Positions 8,429-16,374 of a stretch of 64,000 nt of DNA are shown piece by piece. Position numbers and translations under genes: made by a program. Below the pieces are notes generated by a model. The model made no database searches and was not told the origin of the DNA. It worked only from the letters and a program-made list of their open reading frames with translations. The DNA is from CAXXOK01 sp001604115. GTDB taxonomy: Bacteria; Bacillota; Clostridia; Christensenellales; Aristaeellaceae. How positions within the stretch are numbered: the first letter of the stretch is position 1; each line of letters starts with the position of its first letter. The stretch is from positions 1 through 64,000 of the forward strand of contig JAYFOV010000020.1 in NCBI GenBank assembly GCA_034928535.1, given 5' to 3'.

Positions 8429-9596
8429 CAAAACGATTGAGATTGCCGAGGAACTGATTGCCATTCCTGGCTGCGCGGAGCTTCCGGAAAAAGAAACCAA
8501 AGTCGCCGAAAAACTCTGCGCCATTCTAAGATCCGGCGGGGTAGAGACAGAGTTGATCCATGCGGCGTCCGACCGTCTGAACCTGCTAGCCGTACACCGT
8601 GGAACCGGCGGCGGCCGCAGCCTGCTGCTCTGTACGCATCTGGACACCGTACCCGCTTACGAGATGGTGGACGCGTTTGCCCCCGCGGTGCGAGACGGGC
8701 GCCTGTACGGGCGCGGCGCAGTGGACGTAAAGGACATCCTCGCGGCCATGGCGGTGGTCATGCTCCGGCTTGCGCGGGAGAAAACGAAACTGGCCGGAGA
8801 CGTGCTCTTTCTGGCGGTTGCGGACGAGGAAAGCGGCTCCATGGGTATGCGCCATGCAGTGAGAGACCCGCGCGTGATCGGCGCGGATTTCGCGATCATC
8901 GGCGAGCCGAGCGGTCTGGATATCGGCATCGCGCACAAGGGTGTGGCATGGTTTGAAGCCGTTTTTCACGGTAAAGCCACGCACGGTGGAAGCCCTGAAA
9001 AGGGCGTGAACGCCGTGTACCACGCAATGCACTTTGTAAACCTGCTGACGAACGAGATGATCCCCGAACTCGATAACAGAATCGACCCCCTGCTGGGACG
9101 CGCGACGATGAACGTTGGAGTTGTCCGCGGCGGCACGCGCCCGACTATCGTACCGGATACCTGCACCGTGCAGTGGGACAGGCGTATACTGCCCGCGGAG
9201 AATTATGCGGGCGTGAGCAGCGAGTACCTCGCCCTGCTGGAACGTCTGAAGGCGGAAGATCCGCAGGTGAAGTATGATTTTTCGGCGCTTCTGGGAAACG
9301 AAAAGCGTCCCTTCCCCCCGCTTTCCACCCTGCCTGATGATCCCTGTGTGCAGCGTACGGTACGGGCAGCCCACACGGTGCTTGGGAGGGAGCCGCGTCT
9401 GGCCGGGCTGTCGTTTTGGACCGATGCGGCGCTTTTCTCTGCGACATGCGGCAAACCGGCCGTCGTTTTCGGCCCCGGCAGCATCGAGCAGGCGCATTCC
9501 AACAACGAATATGTACCGCTCTGCGAGCTGGAGAAAGCCGTGTGCTTTTACTACGACATGGCTGCCGCCTTCTGCGGCAGAGAGGGTGGGCAATGA
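8421..9596 (+). CDS. M20-family metallopeptidase/deacylase (ArgE/DapE-like)
   Basis: The 391-residue di-zinc amidohydrolase has all metal ligands in place: H73 and D75 in CTHLDTVP, D102 in GRGAVDVKD, E136/E137 in ADEESGS, E162 in IGEPSG, and a C-terminal His in IEQAHSNNEY. The dimerisation insert begins near HGKATHGGSP. M20 enzymes of this branch remove N-acyl, N-succinyl or aminoacyl groups from small amines. In this operon it could free an amino group on the imported substrate. The ATG at 8421 sits 8 nt from AGGAAGG, a better spacing than the ATG at 8415. It is coupled to both neighbours by overlap. Confidence 0.88.
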   Translation: MLDKTIEIAEELIAIPGCAELPEKETKVAEKLCAILRSGGVETELIHAASDRLNLLAVHRGTGGGRSLLLCTHLDTVPAYEMVDAFAPAVRDGRLYGRGAVDVKDILAAMAVVMLRLAREKTKLAGDVLFLAVADEESGSMGMRHAVRDPRVIGADFAIIGEPSGLDIGIAHKGVAWFEAVFHGKATHGGSPEKGVNAVYHAMHFVNLLTNEMIPELDNRIDPLLGRATMNVGVVRGGTRPTIVPDTCTVQWDRRILPAENYAGVSSEYLALLERLKAEDPQVKYDFSALLGNEKRPFPPLSTLPDDPCVQRTVRAAHTVLGREPRLAGLSFWTDAALFSATCGKPAVVFGPGSIEQAHSNNEYVPLCELEKAVCFYYDMAAAFCGREGGQ

Positions 9597-10333
9597 AACT
9601 CTGCGACGGCCTTTGGCTGGTAGGCAGCGGCGCGTTGGGTGTGGGGATTTCCGCGCCGTACGATTGCAACGTTTACCTGCTGGACGCGGGCGGCACGTAT
9701 GCGATGATCGACGCGGGCGCGGGACCAGAACCGGCACAGATACGGGAAAACATCGTTCGGGATGGCATCGCACCGCCTAAAGTCTCCGCACTGCTGCTGA
9801 CGCACCACCACAGCGACCACGCGGGCGCGGCGGCAGCCTGGAAACGGGATACGGGGCTTATGGTGTACGCCCCTGCGGACGAGGCGGCCTCCATCGAAAC
9901 GGGGGATGAGGCCGCGCTGGGCCTCAACGTTGCGAAAGCAGCGGGTTTCTATCCGGGAGACTATGTGTTTACGCCCTGCGCCATAGACCGCAAGGTTCGA
10001 ACGGGGGACCGTTTCATCGTGGGCGATCTTACCTTTCGGGTGTTGGACGGGGCGGGGCATAGTCTTGGCGGCGTGTGCTATGCCTGCCGGATCGGCGGCA
10101 ACGAAGCCATGTTCACAGGCGATCTGCTCTCTTTCGGCGGGCGCATCAGCCTGCAGAACATTCCCGGGGTCAGCGTGAAACGCTACGCGCAAAGCGTACT
10201 CGCACTGGAAGGCGAGCACGTGGACTGCTTTTTACCTGGACACGGGCTGTTTTCGCTCTCCGACGGGGGCGAACATGTGCGCCGTGCCGCCGCTGCCTTT
10301 AGAAGTCTTGGCGTACCCCCCAATGCGATTTGA
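9593..10333 (+). CDS. MBL-fold metallo-hydrolase
   Basis: The 246-residue protein has the metallo-beta-lactamase signature THHHSDHAG (residues 70-78), the later ligand GAGHSLGG, FTGDLLSFGG and a C-terminal PGHGL. It is a soluble hydrolase of unknown substrate. The start overlaps the previous stop in an ATGA quadruplet, so it is translationally coupled to the M20 enzyme and probably acts in the same pathway, perhaps on a lactone or thioester. No closer assignment is possible. Confidence 0.85.
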   Translation: MKLCDGLWLVGSGALGVGISAPYDCNVYLLDAGGTYAMIDAGAGPEPAQIRENIVRDGIAPPKVSALLLTHHHSDHAGAAAAWKRDTGLMVYAPADEAASIETGDEAALGLNVAKAAGFYPGDYVFTPCAIDRKVRTGDRFIVGDLTFRVLDGAGHSLGGVCYACRIGGNEAMFTGDLLSFGGRISLQNIPGVSVKRYAQSVLALEGEHVDCFLPGHGLFSLSDGGEHVRRAAAAFRSLGVPPNAI

Positions 10334-10354
10334 TACGGAAAGGAACGATGTAAT

Positions 10355-11539
10355 ATGCACGCGACCGGCTTACGCTGTGCGGAGTGCGCCTGGCGCGGCC
10401 CGCTGGAGCTTACCTACATCTGCCCGAAATGCGGCGGTTCTCTTGAAGTGACCTACGATTATACGGCGGTTGATGTCGCCTCCGTGACCGCGGCGGTAAA
10501 GGCCCATCGCTCGGTATGGTCGTTTAAGGAGCTGCTTCCGGTTCGCGCAGAAGAGTACATCGTCACCATGGACGAGGGCGGCACGCCTTTGCGGCAAAGC
10601 CGCGCAATCGCCAATGAGCTTGGCGTATCGCTTTTTTATAAGGATGAGACGCGCAACCCGACTCTCTCCTTTAAGGATCGCCCGAACACTGTGGGTATCT
10701 CCGTGGCGCGGGAGATGGGCTACGACACCATTGCCATCGCCTCCACAGGCAACGGCGCGGCTTCCCTTTCCGCCTATGCGGCGCACTGCGACATGGCGTG
10801 CAACGTGTTCATCCCCGTCAACACGCCGTCCGGCAAGCTGGTGCAGACGCTGTATCACGGTGCCAACGTCATCCGCGTACCCGGAAATTATAGCGCCAGC
10901 TTTCGCGTCGCCCATGAAAGATGCGGCAAAGAGGATTGGGCCAACCTGACTTCCACCTATATCAATCCCTACACCATGGAGGGGGATAAAACCATCGGCT
11001 ACGAGATCTTCGGCGCTCTGGAAGAGAATACGCCGGACTGGATCGTGGTTCCGCTGGGCGCAGGGCCGATGCTCAGCGGCATATACAAAAGCTTTGAGGA
11101 GCTTCGTACGCTGGGCCTGTGCGATAAGCTGCCCCGGATGCTCGGCGTGCAGGCCGAGGGATGCGCCCCAATCATCGACGCGTTCCTGCGCGGGGACGAC
11201 GCGGTGCGTCCTTGGCTGTATACCGAAACGGTGGCGGACGCGATCGCTGATCCGCTTACGGGCTACGAGCGGGACGGTAGCCGAACGGCGCGCGCCATAC
11301 GCCGATCCGGCGGGTACGGGGTGAAGCTGTCGGATAAAAAAATACTGAACTATGTCAACAAACTGGCGCGGCAGGAGGGCATTTTCACAGAGCCGGCCTC
11401 CGCAGCATCCGTGGCCGCCGTGGCCGATGCGATGGAACAGGGCGTGATCCGGCGCGGTGAAAGCGTGGTCTCCATCATCACCGCGCACGGGCTGAAGGCC
11501 GCCGAGGAACTGCTGAAACTAAGCGAAGCACAGGCGTAA
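10355..11539 (+). CDS. Threonine synthase-like PLP-dependent enzyme
   Basis: The 394-residue protein has an N-terminal zinc-ribbon (C8, C11, C23, C26; CPKCGG) followed by a fold-type II PLP domain. The Schiff-base lysine is K107 in SFKDRP, and the phosphate-binding loop is STGNGAASLSAYA. This layout matches clostridial and archaeal-type ThrC, which converts O-phosphohomoserine to threonine. Its position inside a catabolic operon, next to a kinase and deacylase and without other threonine genes, suggests an elimination or replacement reaction on a phosphorylated amino compound instead. It follows the MBL gene by 21 bp. Confidence 0.85.
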   Translation: MHATGLRCAECAWRGPLELTYICPKCGGSLEVTYDYTAVDVASVTAAVKAHRSVWSFKELLPVRAEEYIVTMDEGGTPLRQSRAIANELGVSLFYKDETRNPTLSFKDRPNTVGISVAREMGYDTIAIASTGNGAASLSAYAAHCDMACNVFIPVNTPSGKLVQTLYHGANVIRVPGNYSASFRVAHERCGKEDWANLTSTYINPYTMEGDKTIGYEIFGALEENTPDWIVVPLGAGPMLSGIYKSFEELRTLGLCDKLPRMLGVQAEGCAPIIDAFLRGDDAVRPWLYTETVADAIADPLTGYERDGSRTARAIRRSGGYGVKLSDKKILNYVNKLARQEGIFTEPASAASVAAVADAMEQGVIRRGESVVSIITAHGLKAAEELLKLSEAQA

Positions 11540-11585
11540 CCGTTTCGGCGGCGCGCGGAGAACGGCATAAAAGGGATGAGCGGAC

Positions 11586-12359
11586 ATGAGATTAAATGAT
11601 AAGGCGATCCTGATTACGGGCGCGGGCGGCGGCATCGGGCAGGCAAGCGCTCTCACATTCGCGCGGGAAGGCGCAAAGCTGATTATTAACGATCTGGCTC
11701 TGGCCGCGGCCGAACGCACGGCGGAACTTGTGCGCGAGGCGGGCGGCGAGGCCTGCGCCTTCGCGGCGGACGTACGCGATGAGGAGCAGGTAATCGCCAT
11801 GGTACGCTTCACGCTTCAGCAATTCGGCCGGATTGACGCGCTTTTTAACAATGCGGGCATCGGATACTCGGCACAGAGCCAGCTGAACCTCGTGATGGAC
11901 ACAGTGGTCAAGACGCCTGCGAAGGACTGGGACGAGATCCTCTCCATCAACCTGCGCAGTGTATTTCTCTGCTGTAAGTACGTGCTGCCGCATATGATCG
12001 AAAACGGCGGCGGTGTGATCCTCAACTGCTCTTCCATCAACGGCGTCATCGGCTGCGGGGCGGACGCGTACAGCGCGTCTAAGGGGGGCATACTGGCTTT
12101 AACGCGGGCGCTGGCCGTGGAGAACGCAAAGCATAGCGTACGCGTAAACGCGGTCTCCCCCGCCGCTACGGATACCCCGATGATCCAGCCTGCCTATGCC
12201 ACGAAAGGCTTTTACGAGTACTGGAGCAGCGCGCCGCCGATGAAGCGGATGGCTACGGCGCAGGATGTTGCCAACGCCGCGCTGTTCTTCCTGTCGGACG
12301 AGAGCGCATATATCACGGGGCAGAACCTGATGGTGGACGGAGGGCTGTCTGTCAGTTAA
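11586..12359 (+). CDS. SDR-family NAD(P)-dependent oxidoreductase
   Basis: The 257-residue classical short-chain dehydrogenase has TGAGGGIG at 11-18, FNNAG near 88-92, catalytic serine at 149/150, and the YSASK motif with Y162 and K166. The C-terminal ITGQNLMVDGG is typical. It would oxidise or reduce an alcohol or ketone at the end of the pathway. It is the last gene of the catabolic run. No clear terminator is seen after it; the next 400 bp contain no recognisable gene. Confidence 0.9.
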   Translation: MRLNDKAILITGAGGGIGQASALTFAREGAKLIINDLALAAAERTAELVREAGGEACAFAADVRDEEQVIAMVRFTLQQFGRIDALFNNAGIGYSAQSQLNLVMDTVVKTPAKDWDEILSINLRSVFLCCKYVLPHMIENGGGVILNCSSINGVIGCGADAYSASKGGILALTRALAVENAKHSVRVNAVSPAATDTPMIQPAYATKGFYEYWSSAPPMKRMATAQDVANAALFFLSDESAYITGQNLMVDGGLSVS

Positions 12360-12764
12360 GAAAACGTCAAACAGCAGGCCTATCGGGACGGTTAAATCGG
12401 ATGTGCGGTAAAGAGAATGGTCCATCGTTCCGTTTCCGACACGAACCCCGATCAGGCTGGAATGAATCGCTTTAGCCCAACAACATGGCTTATTTCTTCG
12501 CCAAACCGCCTTTCTTTTTCACGTTCTAAGAAGATCCAAGCGCTTCCGGGGTTGAGCCGACGGGATCTGCGCACGGGGCGGGATGCCCTGTCGCTGGGCG
12601 CAGCCCGGCTGCGGAGCACACAGGGGCAAAGCGAGTGCACGGCGGATTGTTGAAACTTTCATGCGCAGTTAGTGGCGGATATGCCGAGGAAGAAATCGCC
12701 GGAGGCGGAACCTGACCCTGCCCCCGAGCGTTGTACCAAATTGAAAGCTAGTCAATCTGGTATT
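12360..12764. other. Intergenic stretch without a recognised gene
   Basis: About 400 bp between the SDR gene and the IS end repeats. A short plus-strand frame (12417-12653) has no ribosome site or recognisable domain. The mixed composition and the adjacent IS ends suggest decayed mobile-element debris, but nothing in it can be identified. Confidence 0.5.
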
Positions 12765-12855
12765 GGGTGTCCCCCAAAAGTGGTCCAGTTTCAATGAGAA
12801 AAACCAAGGTCGTGGGTGTCCCCCGAAAAGTGGTCCAATTTCAATGAGAAAAACC
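12765..12855. repeat. Tandemly duplicated IS end (two ~41-bp copies)
   Basis: Copy 1 (12765-12805) and copy 2 (12814-12855) both read GGGTGTCCCCC, then AAAAGTGGTCCA and TTTCAATGAGAAAAACC, with only two or three differences and an 8-bp gap. TGTCCCCC(A)AAAGTGGTCCA resembles the terminal inverted repeat of IS3-group elements. The second copy lies directly next to the transposase stop at 12864, marking it as the right end of that element. The first may be the end of a vanished second copy. Confidence 0.75.
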
Positions 12856-12863
12856 GAGATCGA

Positions 12864-13660
12864 TTATGGCCCATAAGCCGCATGATTCCTGGCAAATTCG
12901 GCCGGCGGCAGGTATGTTAGTGCGCTGTGCGGACGGTACTCATTATAGTCATTTCGCCATCTTTCCAGCTTTTCCTTCGCATCCTCCAAGGACATGAACC
13001 AGTTGGTGTTCAGGCACTCTTCCCGAAGGCTGCCGTTGAACGATTCAATATGGGCGTTATCGGTTGGCGTGCCGGGCCTTGAGAATACCAGCTGGATCTT
13101 CCGGTCATAAGTCCAGGCATCCAGTGCCCTGGAGATAAACTCCGGTCCATTGTCTACCTTGATGCACTTAGGCGTTCCCCGCTCTTGGGAGACATGCCGG
13201 AGGATCGCACAGACGCCTTCCCCTTTGATGGCTTTATCCGCATAGGTCGCCAGACATTCCCGGCTATACAGGTCGATCAGCGTCAGCACCCGGAAGCGCT
13301 TGCCATCATACAACTGATCGGAGACGAAATCCATGGCCCAGCATTCATTGGCCGCCGTTGCCTCGCTGTGCGGCTTAACCCTGTTTTGATTGGCTCTCTT
13401 GCGCCGGGTGTTATTGCGTAGGTTGAGGCCTTCGATCTTGTAGAGCCGATAGACGCGTTTTACATTGATGGTCCAGCCCTCGCGCCTGAGCAGCACATGG
13501 ATACGCCTATACCCATAGCGTACGCGTACAGCCGCAATTTCCTTGATCCGCATTCTCAGAAAGGCCTGCTCATCCTTTTTCGGCTGGCGTCTGTACAGGC
13601 CTCGGTTCAGCCTCAGGACGCGGCAGCAGCGGCGTTCGCTTTGCGCATACCCGCGACTAG
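12864..13660 (-). pseudogene. IS3-family transposase OrfB, 5'-truncated
   Basis: Reading leftwards, the frame encodes AQSERRCCRVL, RYGYRRIHVLLRREGW, then a complete rve integrase core with D in CWAMDFVSD, D in KVDNGPEFIS and E in NAHIESFNGSLREECLN, ending with YLPPAEFARNHAAYGP. These are the DDE residues and C-terminus of IS3-family OrfB. The N-terminal part and all of OrfA are missing: the frame runs straight into the 5' end of the serine recombinase near 13660. The element is therefore truncated and probably immobile, although its catalytic core is intact. Confidence 0.85.
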
Positions 13661-13682
13661 GAACGTTTTCACGGCAATCCCC

Positions 13683-15203
13683 ATGACATCTATTACAAAA
13701 CGACGTGTCGCCGCCTATGCCCGCGTTTCCACCGATAGCGATGAGCAGTTCACCAGCTACGAGGCGCAGATCGACTACTACACCAAGCTCATTCGGCAGC
13801 GTGAGGATTGGACCTATGTGTCCATGTATACCGACGAGGGCATCACGGGCACGAACACCAAGAAGCGTGAGGGTTTCAATCAGATGATTGCAGATGCTCT
13901 GGCTGGTAAGATCGACCTGATCGTAACCAAGTCCGTCAGCCGCTTTGCCCGCAACACTGTGGACAGCCTGGTCACAGTGCGCAAGCTCAAAGAACGCGGC
14001 GTTGAGATCTTCTTTGAAAAGGAGAACATCTGGACGCTGGATTCCAAGGGCGAATTGCTGATCACGATCATGTCCTCTTTGGCTCAGGAAGAGAGCCGCA
14101 GCATTTCCGAAAACGTCACCTGGGGTCAGCGGAAGCGTTTTGCTGACGGCAAGGTGAGCATGCCATACAAGCATTTTCTGGGCTACGAGAAGGGTAAGAA
14201 CGGGCAGCCTGTAGTTAATGAAAAAGAAGCCGTGATCGTCAGGCTCATCTTCCGACTGTTTCTGGAGGGCAAAACCCCGGCTGGCATTTGCCGCCATCTG
14301 GAGGCAAGCGGCATACCCACGCCCTCCGGCAAGCAAAAATGGAGCCAGACCACTGTCAACAGCATCCTGCGAAATGAGAAGTATAAGGGCGATGCCTTGC
14401 TTCAGAAGCGTTTTACGGTGGACTTCCTGACCAAACGGATGAAAACCAACATCGGTGAGGTGCCGCAGTTCTATGTGGAAGGAAGCCACGAGGGGATCAT
14501 AGTCCCAAACGAGTTTGACCTAGTGCAGGCCGAAATCGAGCGCCGTAAGGGCATTGGCGGGCACTACAGCGGCAGCAGCGTTTTTTCCTCCAAGCTGGTC
14601 TGCGCGGATTGTGGCGCTTTCTTTGGCCAGAAGGTCTGGCACTCTACCGACAAGTATCGCAAGGTGATCTGGCGCTGCAACGCTAAATTCAATGGCGAGC
14701 ATAAATGCGCTACCCCGCACCTGACGGAAGACGAGATCAAGGTAATGTTTCTGAAAGCCTACAACCAGCTGATGGGCAACCGGGAACAGGTCATCGCGGA
14801 TTGCATGCTCATGCTGGAAATGCTTGCCGACCACTCGAAGCTGGATGCTCAGATTGCGAAGTCAAATGAGGAAATTGCGTTGGTTTCCGGTTTGGTTAGC
14901 GCCTGTGTCCATGAGAACGCCGAAAAAGCCCAAGACCAGGATGCTTTCAATAAACACTATAATAGTTTGGTTGACAGGCATCGGAAAGCCATGGCACGGC
15001 TTGAAAAGCTCAAAGCCGAGCTCGCTGACAAGGTGAATCGCGAGCGGGAGTTACGTGGTTTCATTGATGCGCTTTCGACCAGCCCGCTTGTTTTGGATGC
15101 TTGGGACGAGCTGCTTTGGCGGTTGCTTGTGATCAAAGGAGTTGTGGGGAGGCGTGGGAGCATTGCGTTCGATTTCCTCCGAGACAATCTATCTTCCATA
15201 TAA
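13683..15203 (+). CDS. Large serine recombinase (site-specific integrase/resolvase)
   Basis: The 506-residue protein has the serine resolvase catalytic domain (YARVSTDSDEQ, Ser16; then SRFARNTVDSL and SLAQEESRSISENV), a recombinase domain (ICRHLEASGIPTPSG), a zinc beta-ribbon (CADCGAFFG through CNAKFNGEHKC), and a C-terminal coiled coil rich in Glu/Lys. It would cut and rejoin DNA via a phosphoserine link to integrate or excise a mobile element. The frame is open further upstream, where NVFTAIP resembles the usual family N-terminus, but the original start seems to have been replaced by IS sequence at about 13659. ATG 13683 is the first plausible start now. Whether it is still expressed is uncertain. 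Confidence 0.88.
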   Translation: MTSITKRRVAAYARVSTDSDEQFTSYEAQIDYYTKLIRQREDWTYVSMYTDEGITGTNTKKREGFNQMIADALAGKIDLIVTKSVSRFARNTVDSLVTVRKLKERGVEIFFEKENIWTLDSKGELLITIMSSLAQEESRSISENVTWGQRKRFADGKVSMPYKHFLGYEKGKNGQPVVNEKEAVIVRLIFRLFLEGKTPAGICRHLEASGIPTPSGKQKWSQTTVNSILRNEKYKGDALLQKRFTVDFLTKRMKTNIGEVPQFYVEGSHEGIIVPNEFDLVQAEIERRKGIGGHYSGSSVFSSKLVCADCGAFFGQKVWHSTDKYRKVIWRCNAKFNGEHKCATPHLTEDEIKVMFLKAYNQLMGNREQVIADCMLMLEMLADHSKLDAQIAKSNEEIALVSGLVSACVHENAEKAQDQDAFNKHYNSLVDRHRKAMARLEKLKAELADKVNRERELRGFIDALSTSPLVLDAWDELLWRLLVIKGVVGRRGSIAFDFLRDNLSSI

Positions 15204-15238
15204 TAACATTCCGTATTTATGAGAGAGAAATCGAATTC

Positions 15239-15267
15239 TTGACGATCATATCAATCAGTAGTAAAAT
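15239..15267 (+). promoter_or_regulatory. Candidate promoter of the SHOCT gene
   Basis: TTGACG (15239-15244) and TAAAAT (15262-15267) are 17 bp apart in an AT-rich gap after the recombinase. This leaves a leader of about 205 nt before the SHOCT-protein start. Confidence 0.45.
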
Positions 15268-15478
15268 TTAACCAAAGGATATGTAAATTAGTTTATTATG
15301 TTGAATGTCCGACTAGGTTTTTGAAACTCCGTGTAAACATCACTTATTTAGACTTGATAAACCGTTGAAGGTAAAATATGAGATCAGCCCCTATCATCGT
15401 TCTGAAGAAAATCCCCTGTCAGGATAAAAGCATGGTTTAGTGTTGCGCTACGATTGATGTAAATTGGGAGGTATGGTT

Positions 15479-16285
15479 ATGGATAAGTACGCATCAGAAG
15501 CAGGGATAATAATGCTGGTTATCTTTGGACCAATCATCATTGTTTGTTTTTGCGCCGCCATCTATCAATCGCGACGCGCCCGAGCGATCAAGAGAAACAC
15601 GGAAGAGTTTGAGAACCAGTTCATCCAGTCACTTAGTCGGCAAGGCTTTTCGATAGATAAACGCTTCGATTTTACTCCTTGTCGGTTACTGCTGGATCAT
15701 CAGCACAGGCGGGGCATGCTAATGAGCTATTCCAGTCCGAAAGAGTATTATAATACGCCCATGTCCACAATGCAGTTCTTCCCGCTGGATAAAATCACCG
15801 AATGCGCTTTGGTACAGGATGGCACCATGGTACATCACGATGCCGTCATCCCCGGCATGGTTGGCGCGGCGCTATTCGGTCTTGGCGGAGCCTTGGCGGG
15901 TGCTACTGCTATGAACAAGTCTGAAAACGTAGGGTATCTGTCTGTTCGCTTGTTTATCGACGATGTAAGCGTCTCATCCCTTACCATAACTGCCCTAAAT
16001 GCTTCCGCGATGAAAAGCAGTGAGTATTATTTGAAAGCGTATGATCTAGCGCAGCAGGTGTACAACGAGTTTGAAGGGATTATTCGTGTGAACAGGGCGC
16101 GGCAGAACGCAGCCGCGAAGCCGGTTGCGCCCGAGACACACAACGAACCCGCGGAGGACAGCATTCAGGCCAACACACAAATTCTGGACCAGATCAAGCG
16201 AATGGCACAGTTGCATGCAGAAGGCATCCTCACAGAAGAAGAGTTTATCAGCAAGAAACAGGCGCTACTTGAAAGAATGCATTGA
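15479..16285 (+). CDS. SHOCT-domain membrane protein of unknown function
   Basis: The 268-residue protein starts with a transmembrane helix (IIMLVIFGPIIIVCFCAAIY) followed by a basic cytoplasmic stretch. A middle globular region contains a glycine-rich hydrophobic segment (GMVGAALFGLGGALAGATA) that resembles a glycine-zipper. The last ~35 residues form a SHOCT domain (ILDQIKRMAQLHAEGILTEE, then EFISKKQALL). SHOCT domains are short C-terminal modules thought to mediate oligomerisation. Start ATG 15479 is 7 nt after GGGAGG; the ATG at 15473 is too close. It probably shares a transcript with the LRR protein that follows 89 bp later. Confidence 0.8.
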   Translation: MDKYASEAGIIMLVIFGPIIIVCFCAAIYQSRRARAIKRNTEEFENQFIQSLSRQGFSIDKRFDFTPCRLLLDHQHRRGMLMSYSSPKEYYNTPMSTMQFFPLDKITECALVQDGTMVHHDAVIPGMVGAALFGLGGALAGATAMNKSENVGYLSVRLFIDDVSVSSLTITALNASAMKSSEYYLKAYDLAQQVYNEFEGIIRVNRARQNAAAKPVAPETHNEPAEDSIQANTQILDQIKRMAQLHAEGILTEEEFISKKQALLERMH

Positions 16286-16374
16286 GTGTTAACGTTTCCT
16301 AGGCCAATGCAATGCTTTGCGCACTGTAACACACGGTGTGCTTCCATCCTAGAAAAGGAAAGAAAGGGAACTAT

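Noticed and set aside
1..12855. A composite transposon carrying the catabolic operon between two copies of one IS
   Set aside because: The two IS3-type remnants encode clearly different transposases, so they are not a matched pair.
12864..14489. A single 541-codon minus-strand protein spanning the transposase and the recombinase
   Set aside because: Only the part up to about 13660 resembles a transposase; the rest is the antisense of the serine recombinase.
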